A stretch of 36,125 nucleotides of DNA, from assembly GCA_902792005.1 (NCBI GenBank), contig CADAXW010000010.1:1-36125 (forward strand). The letters are read 5' to 3'. Under the pieces are notes generated by a model. That model searched no databases. It was not told where the DNA came from and worked only from the letters and a program-made list of their open reading frames with translations. Both the position numbers and the translations under genes were made by a program. The stretch comes from an uncultured Lachnospiraceae bacterium (GTDB taxonomy: Bacteria; Bacillota; Clostridia; Lachnospirales; Lachnospiraceae). Positions 13,786 through 21,608 of the stretch are shown piece by piece (within the stretch, counting starts at the first letter, position 1; every line of letters begins with the position of its first letter).

Positions 13786-14745
13786 ATGGAAAAAGATCGT
13801 TCCGTAGCTATTATAGATGAGATCCGTAAACGCGTAGTGGAGGGACAGAACTTTCCGCTGCAGCCATCAAAGGTCGTTCTGGCCAGGGAGGAGCTGATCG
13901 ATCTGCTCGATTCTCTGGAGGGAACGGTTCGTGAGGAGCTGAAGGCTTACCGCGAGGTGACGGACCGGAGAGCGAAGATCCTGAATGATGCAAAGAAGGA
14001 AGCGGAAAAGATCCTGTATGAGGCAGAAAAGAGTGCCAGCCGGATCCGCGTTACCAAGCGAAGAGAAGGCGAACCGATGAACTTCTCACCGGCGGAAATG
14101 AACGCGGAGGAGAAGAAGGCGCTTCGTACGGCAGGAGATATCTATGCGGCATCCCTGATCTATACGGATGAGATGCTGACGGAGGTGGATCATCTGCTGG
14201 CGGATGCCTATGATAAGTTGGATCAGGAGTATAAGCTGATGCAGGGCATGCTTCAGGCAAAGAAGGAGGCAATCTCCGAGAACAAGGCTGAGCTGCTGCG
14301 GTCGCTGAACTCTCTGACCAAGGAAGACCGCTATGCCCAGATCATGGAGCTGTCGCAGCTGCTGTCTGTGGAGCTTTATCGTGAGAAAGAAAAACAGCGT
14401 GCGATTGAACGTGAGAAGGCCAGCCAGATGGAGATCCAGTTCGATCTGGAGGGCTCCGATACCGAGGCTGCAGAGAATATTCCCGGTTTCAATTCGGACC
14501 GTACTCCGGTGAAGCAGGAGAAGAAACCGGAGCAGGTAAGCTCCAATCGTCCGGCCATCAATCCGGACCGCACTCCGGTGAGCCGGAATCGTACCCCTGT
14601 GCCGCTGGATGCTGCGAAGGCGAAGGCAGAGCGGCCGGCAGTACCTGTGAGTGCTGCGAAGGCGAAGGCAGAGCGGTCGGCAGTACCTGTGAGTGCTGCG
14701 AAGGCGAAGACAGAGAAAACGGAAAGGCAGAGTGGAACGGAGTAA
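13786..14745 (+). CDS. Coiled-coil protein, vacuolar-ATPase-H/DivIVA-like
   Basis: The function is not established. The first 90 residues (IDEIRKRVVEGQNFPL, then REELIDLLDSLE, then a long Lys/Glu/Ala helix with AKKEAEKILYEAEKSASR) resemble the small clostridial coiled-coil proteins often labelled V-type ATPase subunit H. These are not ATPase parts in this setting and look more like DivIVA/SepIVA-type scaffold proteins. A second helical block spans about 105-215. The C-terminus (about 240-319) is disordered and repetitive, with several DRTPV units and tandem copies of a 14-residue unit starting AAKAKAE. It is soluble, with no signal or membrane segment. Its position next to ftsZ and its fold type hint at a cell-shape or division role; this is inference. 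Its TAA overlaps the next ATG by one base. Confidence 0.75.
   Translation: MEKDRSVAIIDEIRKRVVEGQNFPLQPSKVVLAREELIDLLDSLEGTVREELKAYREVTDRRAKILNDAKKEAEKILYEAEKSASRIRVTKRREGEPMNFSPAEMNAEEKKALRTAGDIYAASLIYTDEMLTEVDHLLADAYDKLDQEYKLMQGMLQAKKEAISENKAELLRSLNSLTKEDRYAQIMELSQLLSVELYREKEKQRAIEREKASQMEIQFDLEGSDTEAAENIPGFNSDRTPVKQEKKPEQVSSNRPAINPDRTPVSRNRTPVPLDAAKAKAERPAVPVSAAKAKAERSAVPVSAAKAKTEKTERQSGTE
14611..14715 (+). repeat. 42-bp in-frame tandem repeat
   Basis: Two full 42-bp units (14611-14652 and 14653-14694) differ at one base by eye. A third, partial unit of 21 bases (14695-14715) also has one difference. Each unit encodes 14 residues of the coiled-coil protein tail, so copy-number change would keep the frame. 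Confidence 0.9.
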
Positions 14746-15173
14746 TGAAAGAGTTAAAACCGTACCGCCGTAAGATCAATTACTATGAAACGGATCAGAT
14801 GCAGGTGGTACATCATTCCAATTATGCAAGATATCTGGAGGAAGCACGTCTGGATATGATGGAGCAGGCAGGACTGCCCTATGACAAGCTGGAGGAGCTG
14901 GGGATCATCATTCCTGTGCTGGAGCTGCATGATTATTATACTTATGCGTTACATTTCGGTGATACCATCGAGATTTACGCGCATATCGTCCGGCTGACAC
15001 CGGTACGCTTTAATCTGAAGTATGAGATCAAGAACCTGAAGGGAGAGCTGCTGCATACAGCAGAGACCAGCCATGGCTTTGTGGATACGAACTTCCGTCC
15101 CATGAGCCTGAAGCGGAAATATCCCGAGATTTACAGTAACCTGCAGGAATATGTAGAGGATGAACCATTATGA
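14745..15173 (+). CDS. Acyl-CoA thioesterase, 4HBT/YbgC family
   Basis: This is a hot-dog-fold thioesterase predicted to hydrolyse an acyl-CoA. At 142 residues it has the usual length. The N-terminal motif YYETDQMQVVHHSNYARYLEE contains the catalytic Asp of the YbgC/FadM group (pattern Y-x-D-x(4)-H-x-x-Y), and it continues with ARLDMMEQAGLPYDKLEELG. The true substrate cannot be told from the sequence. It starts within the stop of the previous gene (TAATG) and overlaps metF by four bases (ATGA), so the three genes form a coupled operon. No link between its role and folate metabolism is evident. Confidence 0.9.
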   Translation: MKELKPYRRKINYYETDQMQVVHHSNYARYLEEARLDMMEQAGLPYDKLEELGIIIPVLELHDYYTYALHFGDTIEIYAHIVRLTPVRFNLKYEIKNLKGELLHTAETSHGFVDTNFRPMSLKRKYPEIYSNLQEYVEDEPL

Positions 15174-16024
15174 TACGCAATAAATATACAGGACAGGAGA
15201 TCGAGTTCTCCTGCGAGGTGTTCCCGCCGAAACGGGATGATGATATCTATGAGATCTTTCAGACACTGGACGCAATCGAGGACCTGAAGCCGGATTACAT
15301 CAGCGTGACCTACGGTGCCGGTGGAAGTAACAGCAAAAAAACTGCGAAAATCTGTTCCTATATCCAGAATATCTGTGATGTACAGGCACTGGCGCATATG
15401 ACTGCTGTGGGAATGACGAAGGATACCCTGGCGGAACGCCTGGAGGAGCTTCAGAAGAAGGCAGTGACCCGGATCCTGGCACTTCGTGGGGATAAGCCAC
15501 GGACTATGTCAGAGGAGGAGTTTGAGGCGAGAGAGTATCGTTACGCATCGGATCTGATCAGGGGAATTCGGGACTTCGGAGGCTTTCGCATTGCTGCGGC
15601 CTGCTATCCGGAGAAGCACCCGGAATCGCCGGATGTGGAAACGGATCTGAAGTTTCTGAAGGAGAAATGTGATCTCGGCGTGGAGGAACTCATCACGCAG
15701 ATGTTCTTTGATAATGAGAAGTTTTATCGCTTCCGTGAAGCCATCGATCGGATGGGTATCCAGGCTTCCCTGCATGCGGGGATCATGCCCATTACCAAGG
15801 TGAATCAGCTGGGGACCAGCGTGTCCCTGTCCGGATCTTCCGTTCCGACCGAGCTGTCCAACCTGATCGCCAGGTACTCTGAGGATCCGGAGGGCATGCG
15901 AAAAGCCGGCATCGACTATGCGATCCGGCAGGTGGATGATCTTCTGAAGCACGGAGTGGACGGGATCCATATCTATACCATGAATAAAGCGGATGTAACC
16001 CGTGAAATATATAAGGCCTTGTAA
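15170..16024 (+). CDS. metF: 5,10-methylenetetrahydrofolate reductase
   Basis: MetF is a flavoenzyme that reduces methylene-THF to methyl-THF for methionine synthesis. The 284-residue product is a TIM barrel of standard length with the family starts SCEVFPPKRDD (the Glu is the catalytic acid), DYISVTYGAGGS, LAHMTAVGMT, RILALRGDKP, and the later EELITQMFFDNEKFYRF and LHAGIMPI motifs. It overlaps the thioesterase by ATGA. Its stop codon lies in the loop of the terminator hairpin. No methionine-type riboswitch is visible nearby. In anaerobes this enzyme can also take part in C1 metabolism; nothing else here points to acetogenesis apart from the Rnf operon. Confidence 0.95.
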   Translation: MIRNKYTGQEIEFSCEVFPPKRDDDIYEIFQTLDAIEDLKPDYISVTYGAGGSNSKKTAKICSYIQNICDVQALAHMTAVGMTKDTLAERLEELQKKAVTRILALRGDKPRTMSEEEFEAREYRYASDLIRGIRDFGGFRIAAACYPEKHPESPDVETDLKFLKEKCDLGVEELITQMFFDNEKFYRFREAIDRMGIQASLHAGIMPITKVNQLGTSVSLSGSSVPTELSNLIARYSEDPEGMRKAGIDYAIRQVDDLLKHGVDGIHIYTMNKADVTREIYKAL

Positions 16025-16042
16025 ATGCAAGGCCTTATTTTT
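16011..16042 (+). terminator. Terminator overlapping metF stop codon
   Basis: ATAAGGCCTTG (16011-16021) pairs with CAAGGCCTTAT (16028-16038) around TAAATG, followed by T's to 16042. It lies between convergent genes (metF rightward, the GGDEF gene leftward) and, being nearly symmetrical, may act on both strands, although the leftward T run is interrupted. Confidence 0.85.
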
Positions 16043-16059
16043 ATCTATATATATATCTT

Positions 16060-18387
16060 TTATGTCTTTGATTCTTCCTTCACAACATTTTTACGCTTCC
16101 GGCGTTTGTTGATATAGAGTTTCTCGTCCGCCTTGATCATCAGTTCCTCGGAATCCTGGCCACTGCTGCAATCGAATTCCACGAGACCGATGCTGCATTC
16201 GATGTAATAGGGCTTGCCGCAGCTGCGATTTAGCTTTGCTTCCTGCTTGTTCATGGAGTCCTTCAGCTTCTTGGTGTTACCGGAATCCATATTGATCGCA
16301 CAGATGGCAAACTCATCCCCGCCGATCCGGGCGATGATGGCATCCTCGGGCATTACCGTACGAAGCGTGTCGGCAATGGCACGGAGTGCGAAGTCCCCCT
16401 CCTTATGGCCGAAGATATCATTTACCTGCTTCAGATTATCCATATCCACATAACCGATGACTGCGGGACAGCCCCGACTGCCGGAGGAGGTGATGAGCTC
16501 CTGCGCAGCTTCGAAGAAGCCCCGGCGGTTGTACAGACCTGTCAGAGGATCGGTGATAGAGAGATGATTCAGAAGGTCATTCTTCTCACGAATCTCGTTC
16601 ATGCTGGACTCCAGACGGTTCTGGATGGCGATCTGCTGCCGCATCAGCTCCATGAACTTCATGGAGGTGCCCAGCTGAAGTGTGGTGGAGTAGACCTGAC
16701 TGAAATTCTGCAGGGAGGTCTCGCTGACGAAGAGACCATGCTGCACCTCATTTGTGAAAATGGGGGTGATGGTCAGGGTATGTCTTCTGGAGTTCGGAGT
16801 GTACTTGTTCTGGAAGATCATGGAGGAAGGAAGGATCCGGTCATCCCCTGAGAAGATAGTGACCTTTCCGTCCAGCATGCTGGCCTGGAACATAACATAG
16901 TCCGGGATCTGCCAGGTGCCGTTGGGCAGCTGCGTGGCAGTTTTATCATAGAGATAGATATAGGAGCTCTGGAAACCGCCGTTTTGGTACAGCTTATCCA
17001 TGATCAGAGAGAAGCACAGAGACTCATTTCCGCTGGAAATGAGGGTGTCTCTCGTGATATATACGGAAGCCCAGATGCTGCTTTTATGCTGGTGTGTCGC
17101 GTTGTTCAGCTCCCGGGACATGGTAAAGGCAAGTTCCGACTGAATGGTGTTCAGCATGGCGTTGAGCTTTACCCGTCTTGCTGCCTGGATATTGAGGTGG
17201 GACAGGAAGTCTGCCAGCATTCGGAGCATGTTTGCAACCTTCATGTAGGAGAAATAGAAGCGGATCACCTCATCATCCAGCAGGGTATGGAATTCCTCCA
17301 GCAGCTGGGATATGGTGACGCTCTTCCTCTGGAAAACCGCGGTAGTAAACCGCAGGATAAAGGGATCCAGCAGCTCGAATAAACGCTCTGAGTAGAAGCA
17401 GGAATAATAATGGGACAGGAAGAGGTCCTTAAACTCTTTCCGCAGTCCCGCAGGATCCATGTCCGGCAAGGCCGCATTTACGCGCTCCAGTATTTCTGGA
17501 TCTGAGGATGGATTGCATCCGCAGGAGTTCCGGACGATCAGGCTGGATGGCAGCTCAACATGGCGCTGCTTTTTATCCTTTATCAGGTCAATGGTCTGGT
17601 AAATGGAGTTGTAGCCCAGCTCCATGATCTTGTTATCGACTGTGGTAAGGGACGGACTGTGGGTGACTGCCACAGGAGCATTATCAAAACCGGCCACAAG
17701 GATGTCCTTGCCGATCTTCCGTCCATGCTTCATGATGGAGAGATAACCTCCGATGGTCATGGTATCATTTGCAAAAATGACAGCCTCCAGATCGGGGTTG
17801 TTGTTCAGCAGACGGTCCACGATCCGCTCGCTGTATTCGGAGAAATCACCGTATACTACAAGCTTCGGGTCGTAGGGGATGTTGTTCTCCTCCAGCACCT
17901 GGCGGTAAACAGCCAGTCGTTCCTGGGCATCATCATTTTCCTTACGGCCGCTGACAAAGCCGATCTTTGTTTTGCCGTGGTGTTTTATCATATGTTCCAC
18001 TTCCTCCCGCATACCGGGCTTGCTGTCGGTATAAAGGGAAGAGTAGCCTTCCACCGGGATCTCCAACGCCAGGATGGGGATGTTGAACTGACGGAGGAAG
18101 GAGTGGATATCGTCCACGCTAAGAAAGCTTCCGATGGAACCGATGGACACGATCAGGGCGTCCAGAGTCTTCTGGGAAGCGTAGTAGAAAATAGAGTTAT
18201 ACTGATAGTCGTACTTTGCGTTTACGGGATCGTTATAGGATGCATTCAGATACATGCCGGGGAAGATGATCAGGTTGACATCTGCCTCCCGGGCGGCGTA
18301 CTCAACGCCTTTACAGATCTCAAATGCATAATCATTATCCAGATGGCACGTAAAAAAACCGATGTTCAGTCTGTGATCTGATTTCAT
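16060..18387 (-). CDS. LacI-type sensor fused to diguanylate cyclase (GGDEF)
   Basis: This is predicted to make cyclic-di-GMP in response to a small ligand. Residues about 8-290 form a periplasmic-binding-protein type-1 fold like LacI/PurR regulators (NIGFFTCHLDNDYAFEICKG; FANDTMTIGGYLSIMKHGR; DILVAGFDNAPVA), but the N-terminal helix-turn-helix is absent. No signal peptide or membrane helix is visible, so it should sit in the cytoplasm. A middle region (about 300-600) ends in a coiled coil, followed by the GGDEF domain (about 610-770) with DPLTGLYNRRGFF and an intact GGDEF at 689-693. The usual inhibitory RxxD motif is not in its standard place. It is the only leftward gene here, with its own promoter. 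The ligand is probably a sugar or nucleoside, by family analogy only. Confidence 0.88.
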   Translation of the reverse strand: MKSDHRLNIGFFTCHLDNDYAFEICKGVEYAAREADVNLIIFPGMYLNASYNDPVNAKYDYQYNSIFYYASQKTLDALIVSIGSIGSFLSVDDIHSFLRQFNIPILALEIPVEGYSSLYTDSKPGMREEVEHMIKHHGKTKIGFVSGRKENDDAQERLAVYRQVLEENNIPYDPKLVVYGDFSEYSERIVDRLLNNNPDLEAVIFANDTMTIGGYLSIMKHGRKIGKDILVAGFDNAPVAVTHSPSLTTVDNKIMELGYNSIYQTIDLIKDKKQRHVELPSSLIVRNSCGCNPSSDPEILERVNAALPDMDPAGLRKEFKDLFLSHYYSCFYSERLFELLDPFILRFTTAVFQRKSVTISQLLEEFHTLLDDEVIRFYFSYMKVANMLRMLADFLSHLNIQAARRVKLNAMLNTIQSELAFTMSRELNNATHQHKSSIWASVYITRDTLISSGNESLCFSLIMDKLYQNGGFQSSYIYLYDKTATQLPNGTWQIPDYVMFQASMLDGKVTIFSGDDRILPSSMIFQNKYTPNSRRHTLTITPIFTNEVQHGLFVSETSLQNFSQVYSTTLQLGTSMKFMELMRQQIAIQNRLESSMNEIREKNDLLNHLSITDPLTGLYNRRGFFEAAQELITSSGSRGCPAVIGYVDMDNLKQVNDIFGHKEGDFALRAIADTLRTVMPEDAIIARIGGDEFAICAINMDSGNTKKLKDSMNKQEAKLNRSCGKPYYIECSIGLVEFDCSSGQDSEELMIKADEKLYINKRRKRKNVVKEESKT

Positions 18388-18394
18388 TCAATTA

Positions 18395-18434
18395 CCCCCA
18401 ATTATCAACTGGAGCGGAAACCCCCATTTCCGCT
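18395..18434 (-). promoter_or_regulatory. Leader hairpin and ribosome site of the GGDEF gene
   Basis: In the leader, read leftward, AGCGGAAA (18427-18434 as read on the minus strand) pairs with TTTCCGCT (18413-18420) around a 6-nt loop. A GGGGGT ribosome site (complement of 18395-18400) follows before the ATG at 18387. The stem is perfect and could be an operator or a translation-control hairpin. Confidence 0.45.
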
Positions 18435-18451
18435 TACAAAACACCAATCTG

Positions 18452-18480
18452 ATTATAACACTTCCCTCCGGATGATTCAA
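18452..18480 (-). promoter_or_regulatory. Leftward promoter of the GGDEF gene
   Basis: On the minus strand, TTGAAT (complement of 18475-18480), 17 bp, and a perfect TATAAT (complement of 18452-18457). Predicted start is near 18445. It is divergent from the purM promoter, with about 44 bp between the two -35 boxes. Confidence 0.65.
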
Positions 18481-18523
18481 CCGAGCAAAATATAAACAAG
18501 GAAGAAAAAAGGCGCCTACGCGG

Positions 18524-18552
18524 TTTACAAAAAGGGAAACTTCATCTATAAT
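18524..18552 (+). promoter_or_regulatory. purM operon promoter
   Basis: TTTACA (18524-18529), 17 bp, TATAAT (18547-18552): a strong consensus promoter with predicted start near 18559. I saw no purine or ZTP riboswitch in the short leader. CCGAGCAAAAT at 18481-18491 loosely resembles half of a PurR box (CCGAAC-type) but only one copy is visible. Confidence 0.7.
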
Positions 18553-18595
18553 GGGAACGTACTTTTGAACCCAGGACCCTAAGGAGGATCAGAGA

Positions 18596-19621
18596 ATGGA
18601 TTATAAGAATTCCGGTGTTGATATTGAGGCTGGATACAAGTCAGTGGAACTCATGAAGGAACACATCCGTAAGACCCAGAGAGCAGAGGTGCTCGGAGGG
18701 ATCGGCGGATTCGCAGGCGCATTTGACCTGTCTGCCATTAAGGGGATGGAGGAGCCCGTGCTCCTGTCCGGAACGGATGGCTGTGGAACGAAGGTGAAGC
18801 TGGCTTTTGTTATGGATAAGCATGATACCATCGGGATCGATGCGGTAGCCATGTGCGTAAATGATATCGCATGCTCCGGTGGTGAACCCCTGTTTTTCCT
18901 TGATTATATCGCATGCGGGAAGAACTTCCCGGAGAAGATCGCAACCATCGTAAGCGGTGTTGCAGAGGGCTGCCGTCAGGCAGGCGCTGCACTCATCGGC
19001 GGTGAGACGGCAGAGCATCCGGGCCTCATGGAAGAGGATGAGTATGATCTGGCCGGCTTTGCAGTCGGCGTGGTTGAGAAGAAGGAAATGATCACCGGCG
19101 CAGGGATCGTACCGGGGGATGTCCTCATCGGTATCGCTTCCAGCGGCGTTCATTCCAACGGATTCTCCCTGGTCAGAAAGATATTTGACATGTCTGCAAA
19201 ATCTCTGAACCGTTATGTCCCGGAACTGGGAAGAACTCTGGGAGAGACACTGCTCGAGCCTACACGGATCTATGTGAAGGCGCTCAGCAGCGTGAAGCAG
19301 GCAGGCATCACCATCAAGGGAACCAGCCACATCACAGGCGGCGGTTTCTATGAGAATATTCCCCGTATGCTGCCGGATGGCATCGCAGCAAGGATCCGGA
19401 AGGACAGCTACGAGGTTCCTCAGATCTTTAAGCTGATGGCAAGAGAAGGCAAGGTTGAGGAGAAGATGATGTATAACACCTACAATATGGGCCTTGGTAT
19501 GGTGCTGGCGGTTCGTCCGGAGGATGCGGACGGAACCATCGCTGCGCTTAAGGCAGCAGGTGATACCGCTTATATCGTTGGTGAGACCGTTGCCGACGAC
19601 AAGGGCGTGACCCTCGTATAG
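18596..19621 (+). CDS. purM: Phosphoribosylformylglycinamidine cyclo-ligase
   Basis: PurM (AIR synthetase) closes the imidazole ring, ATP-dependently, to give aminoimidazole ribonucleotide, step 5 of IMP synthesis. At 341 residues it has standard length. Family marks include the start DYKNSGVDIEAGYKSVELMK, the loop LLSGTDGCGTKVKLAF, DAVAMCVNDIACSGGEPLFFLDY, GGETAEHPG, and HITGGGFYENIPRMLP. AAGGAGG sits seven or so bases before ATG 18596. It heads the purM-purN-purD-clpC unit. An 87-base gap to purN holds two imperfect hairpins without T runs. Confidence 0.97.
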   Translation: MDYKNSGVDIEAGYKSVELMKEHIRKTQRAEVLGGIGGFAGAFDLSAIKGMEEPVLLSGTDGCGTKVKLAFVMDKHDTIGIDAVAMCVNDIACSGGEPLFFLDYIACGKNFPEKIATIVSGVAEGCRQAGAALIGGETAEHPGLMEEDEYDLAGFAVGVVEKKEMITGAGIVPGDVLIGIASSGVHSNGFSLVRKIFDMSAKSLNRYVPELGRTLGETLLEPTRIYVKALSSVKQAGITIKGTSHITGGGFYENIPRMLPDGIAARIRKDSYEVPQIFKLMAREGKVEEKMMYNTYNMGLGMVLAVRPEDADGTIAALKAAGDTAYIVGETVADDKGVTLV

Positions 19622-19708
19622 TTTTGTAGGATCATTGGACGATGATTCGTATGATATCCCTGTGAACCTTATGGTTTCACGGATGCAGACAGTAGGGAGA
19701 AAACAGAT

Positions 19709-20305
19709 ATGCATAGAGTGTTAGTGCTGGTATCCGGCGGCGGAACAAATCTGCAGGCGATCATTGATGCAGTGGCCGCAGGTACTGTACAGAATACGGA
19801 GCTGGTGGGTGTGATCAGCAACAATCCCGGCGTTTTTGCGCTGGAGCGTGCGGCAAAGGCGGGCATTCCCGCCGAGGTGGTAAGTCCTCATGACTTCCCG
19901 GACCGCGCTGCATTTTACAAGGAGTTTCTGGCCAGGGTGGATTCCTATCGGCCGGATCTGATCGTTCTGGCAGGCTTCCTGGTTGTGATCCCGCCGGAAA
20001 TGATCGATAAGTACGAGCGCCGGATCATCAACATCCATCCGTCCCTGATCCCGTCCTTCTGCGGTACGGGCTACTATGGACTGAAGGTGCATGAGGCTGC
20101 GCTGGCCCGGGGCGTGAAGGTGTCCGGGGCGACGGTACATTTTGTAGATAAGGGAACGGATACTGGACCCATCCTTCTGCAGAAGGCAGTGGAGGTGCTT
20201 CCGGAGGATACACCGGAGACCCTGCAGCGACGGATCATGGAGCAGGCAGAGTGGAAGCTTCTTCCACAGGCCATCAATGATATCGCAACTGGAAAGATCA
20301 GGTAG
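19709..20305 (+). CDS. purN: Phosphoribosylglycinamide formyltransferase
   Basis: PurN transfers a formyl group from 10-formyl-THF to GAR in purine synthesis. The 198-residue product has the phosphate-binding start VLVSGGGTNLQAIIDA and the catalytic region with DLIVLAGFLVVIPP, INIHPSLIPSF (the conserved His) and the late VHFVDKGTDTGPILLQ (the conserved Asp of the DTG motif). The loop after HPSLIPSF reads CGTGYYG rather than the commoner PG-type loop, a variant I believe occurs in Clostridia. AGGGAG lies upstream of ATG 19709. It is 31 bases from purD. Confidence 0.96.
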   Translation: MHRVLVLVSGGGTNLQAIIDAVAAGTVQNTELVGVISNNPGVFALERAAKAGIPAEVVSPHDFPDRAAFYKEFLARVDSYRPDLIVLAGFLVVIPPEMIDKYERRIINIHPSLIPSFCGTGYYGLKVHEAALARGVKVSGATVHFVDKGTDTGPILLQKAVEVLPEDTPETLQRRIMEQAEWKLLPQAINDIATGKIR

Positions 20306-20336
20306 ATCAGATAGATAAAAACAGGAGAGAAAAACT

Positions 20337-21608
20337 ATGAAGGTAATGATCGTTGGCGGCGGCGGAAGAGAGCATGCAATCACCTGGGCTATCGCAAAGA
20401 GCCCGAGAGTGGATAAGATCTATGCGGCACCCGGAAATGCGGGTATCGGCGAGCTTGCTGAGTGTGTAAATATATCCGTAATGGATGCAGAGAAGCTGGT
20501 GGCGTTTGCAAAGGAGAAGGAAGTGGATTTCGTTGTCGTCGGACCGGACGATCCGCTGGCTGCCGGTGTGGCAGATGCCTTCCTGGATGCGGGCTTCCCC
20601 ACATTTGGCCCCAGAAAGAATGCGGCCATCATCGAGGCCTCTAAGGCATTCTCCAAGGAGCTGATGAAGAAGTATGACATCCCCTCTGCAGCTTATGAGG
20701 TATTTGATAATCCGGAGGATGCGCTGGAGTATCTGAAGACAGCGAAGATCCCCATCGTTCTGAAGGCAGACGGACTGGCTCTGGGTAAGGGCGTTCTGAT
20801 CTGTATGACAAGGGAGGAAGCCATGGAGGGCGTTAAGACCCTTATGGTGGACAAGCAGTTTGGAAGCGCAGGCGATAAGATTGTCATCGAGGAGTTTATG
20901 ACCGGACGTGAGGTTTCCGTTCTCTGCTTCTCCGATGGAAAGACCATTCGCCCCATGACCTCTGCACAGGATCATAAGCGTGCAGGAGACGGCGATACCG
21001 GACTGAATACCGGAGGTATGGGTACATTCTCACCCAGCCCCTTCTACACGGAAGAGGTGGACCGCTTCTGCAAGGAGCATGTATATCAGCGCACCATCGA
21101 TGCCATGGCTGCAGAAGGCAGAGAGTTCAAGGGCGTTCTGTTCTGTGGACTCATGCTGACACCGGACGGACCGAAGGTTCTGGAGTTCAATGCGCGTTTC
21201 GGTGATCCCGAGGCGCAGGTTGTGATCCCGCGAATGAAGAATGATATGCTCACTGTAATGGAGGCCTGTGTGAACGGGACTCTGGATCAGATTGAGCTGG
21301 AATTTGAGGATAATGCGGCAGTCTGCGTTATGCTGGCTTCCGACGGTTATCCGGTTCATTACGAGAAGGGCTTTGAGATCAAGGGCCTGGATACATTTAA
21401 AACAAAGGATGGATATTACGCATTCCACTCCGGCAGTGCCCTGAAGGACGGAAAGGTTGTCACAAACGGCGGCCGTGTCCTGGGAGTAACAGCCCTGGGC
21501 CGCACGCTGCAGGAGGCGCGCGCGAATGCTTATGCCGCAACGGACTGGGTTCAGTTTGATAACAAGTATATGCGGCACGATATCGGGAAGGCTATTGACG
21601 AACAATGA
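20337..21608 (+). CDS. purD: Phosphoribosylamine-glycine ligase
   Basis: PurD (GAR synthetase) joins glycine to phosphoribosylamine with ATP, step 2 of IMP synthesis. The 423-residue product is an ATP-grasp enzyme of normal length, with the start MIVGGGGREHAITWAI, VGPDDPLAAGVADAF, the ATP-grasp loop KADGLALGKGVLI, SAQDHKRAGDGDTGLNTGGM, and LEFNARFGDPEAQVV. AGGAGAG precedes ATG 20337. Its stop overlaps the clpC start (ATGA), which couples a purine enzyme to a protein-quality-control ATPase. Confidence 0.97.
   Translation: MKVMIVGGGGREHAITWAIAKSPRVDKIYAAPGNAGIGELAECVNISVMDAEKLVAFAKEKEVDFVVVGPDDPLAAGVADAFLDAGFPTFGPRKNAAIIEASKAFSKELMKKYDIPSAAYEVFDNPEDALEYLKTAKIPIVLKADGLALGKGVLICMTREEAMEGVKTLMVDKQFGSAGDKIVIEEFMTGREVSVLCFSDGKTIRPMTSAQDHKRAGDGDTGLNTGGMGTFSPSPFYTEEVDRFCKEHVYQRTIDAMAAEGREFKGVLFCGLMLTPDGPKVLEFNARFGDPEAQVVIPRMKNDMLTVMEACVNGTLDQIELEFEDNAAVCVMLASDGYPVHYEKGFEIKGLDTFKTKDGYYAFHSGSALKDGKVVTNGGRVLGVTALGRTLQEARANAYAATDWVQFDNKYMRHDIGKAIDEQ

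Noticed and set aside
14611-14715. CRISPR-like array
   Set aside because: The repeats are contiguous without spacers and in frame inside a coding region; it is a protein repeat.
18481-18491. PurR box upstream of purM
   Set aside because: Only one loose half-site is visible and the second half of the usual inverted pair is missing; mentioned but not called.
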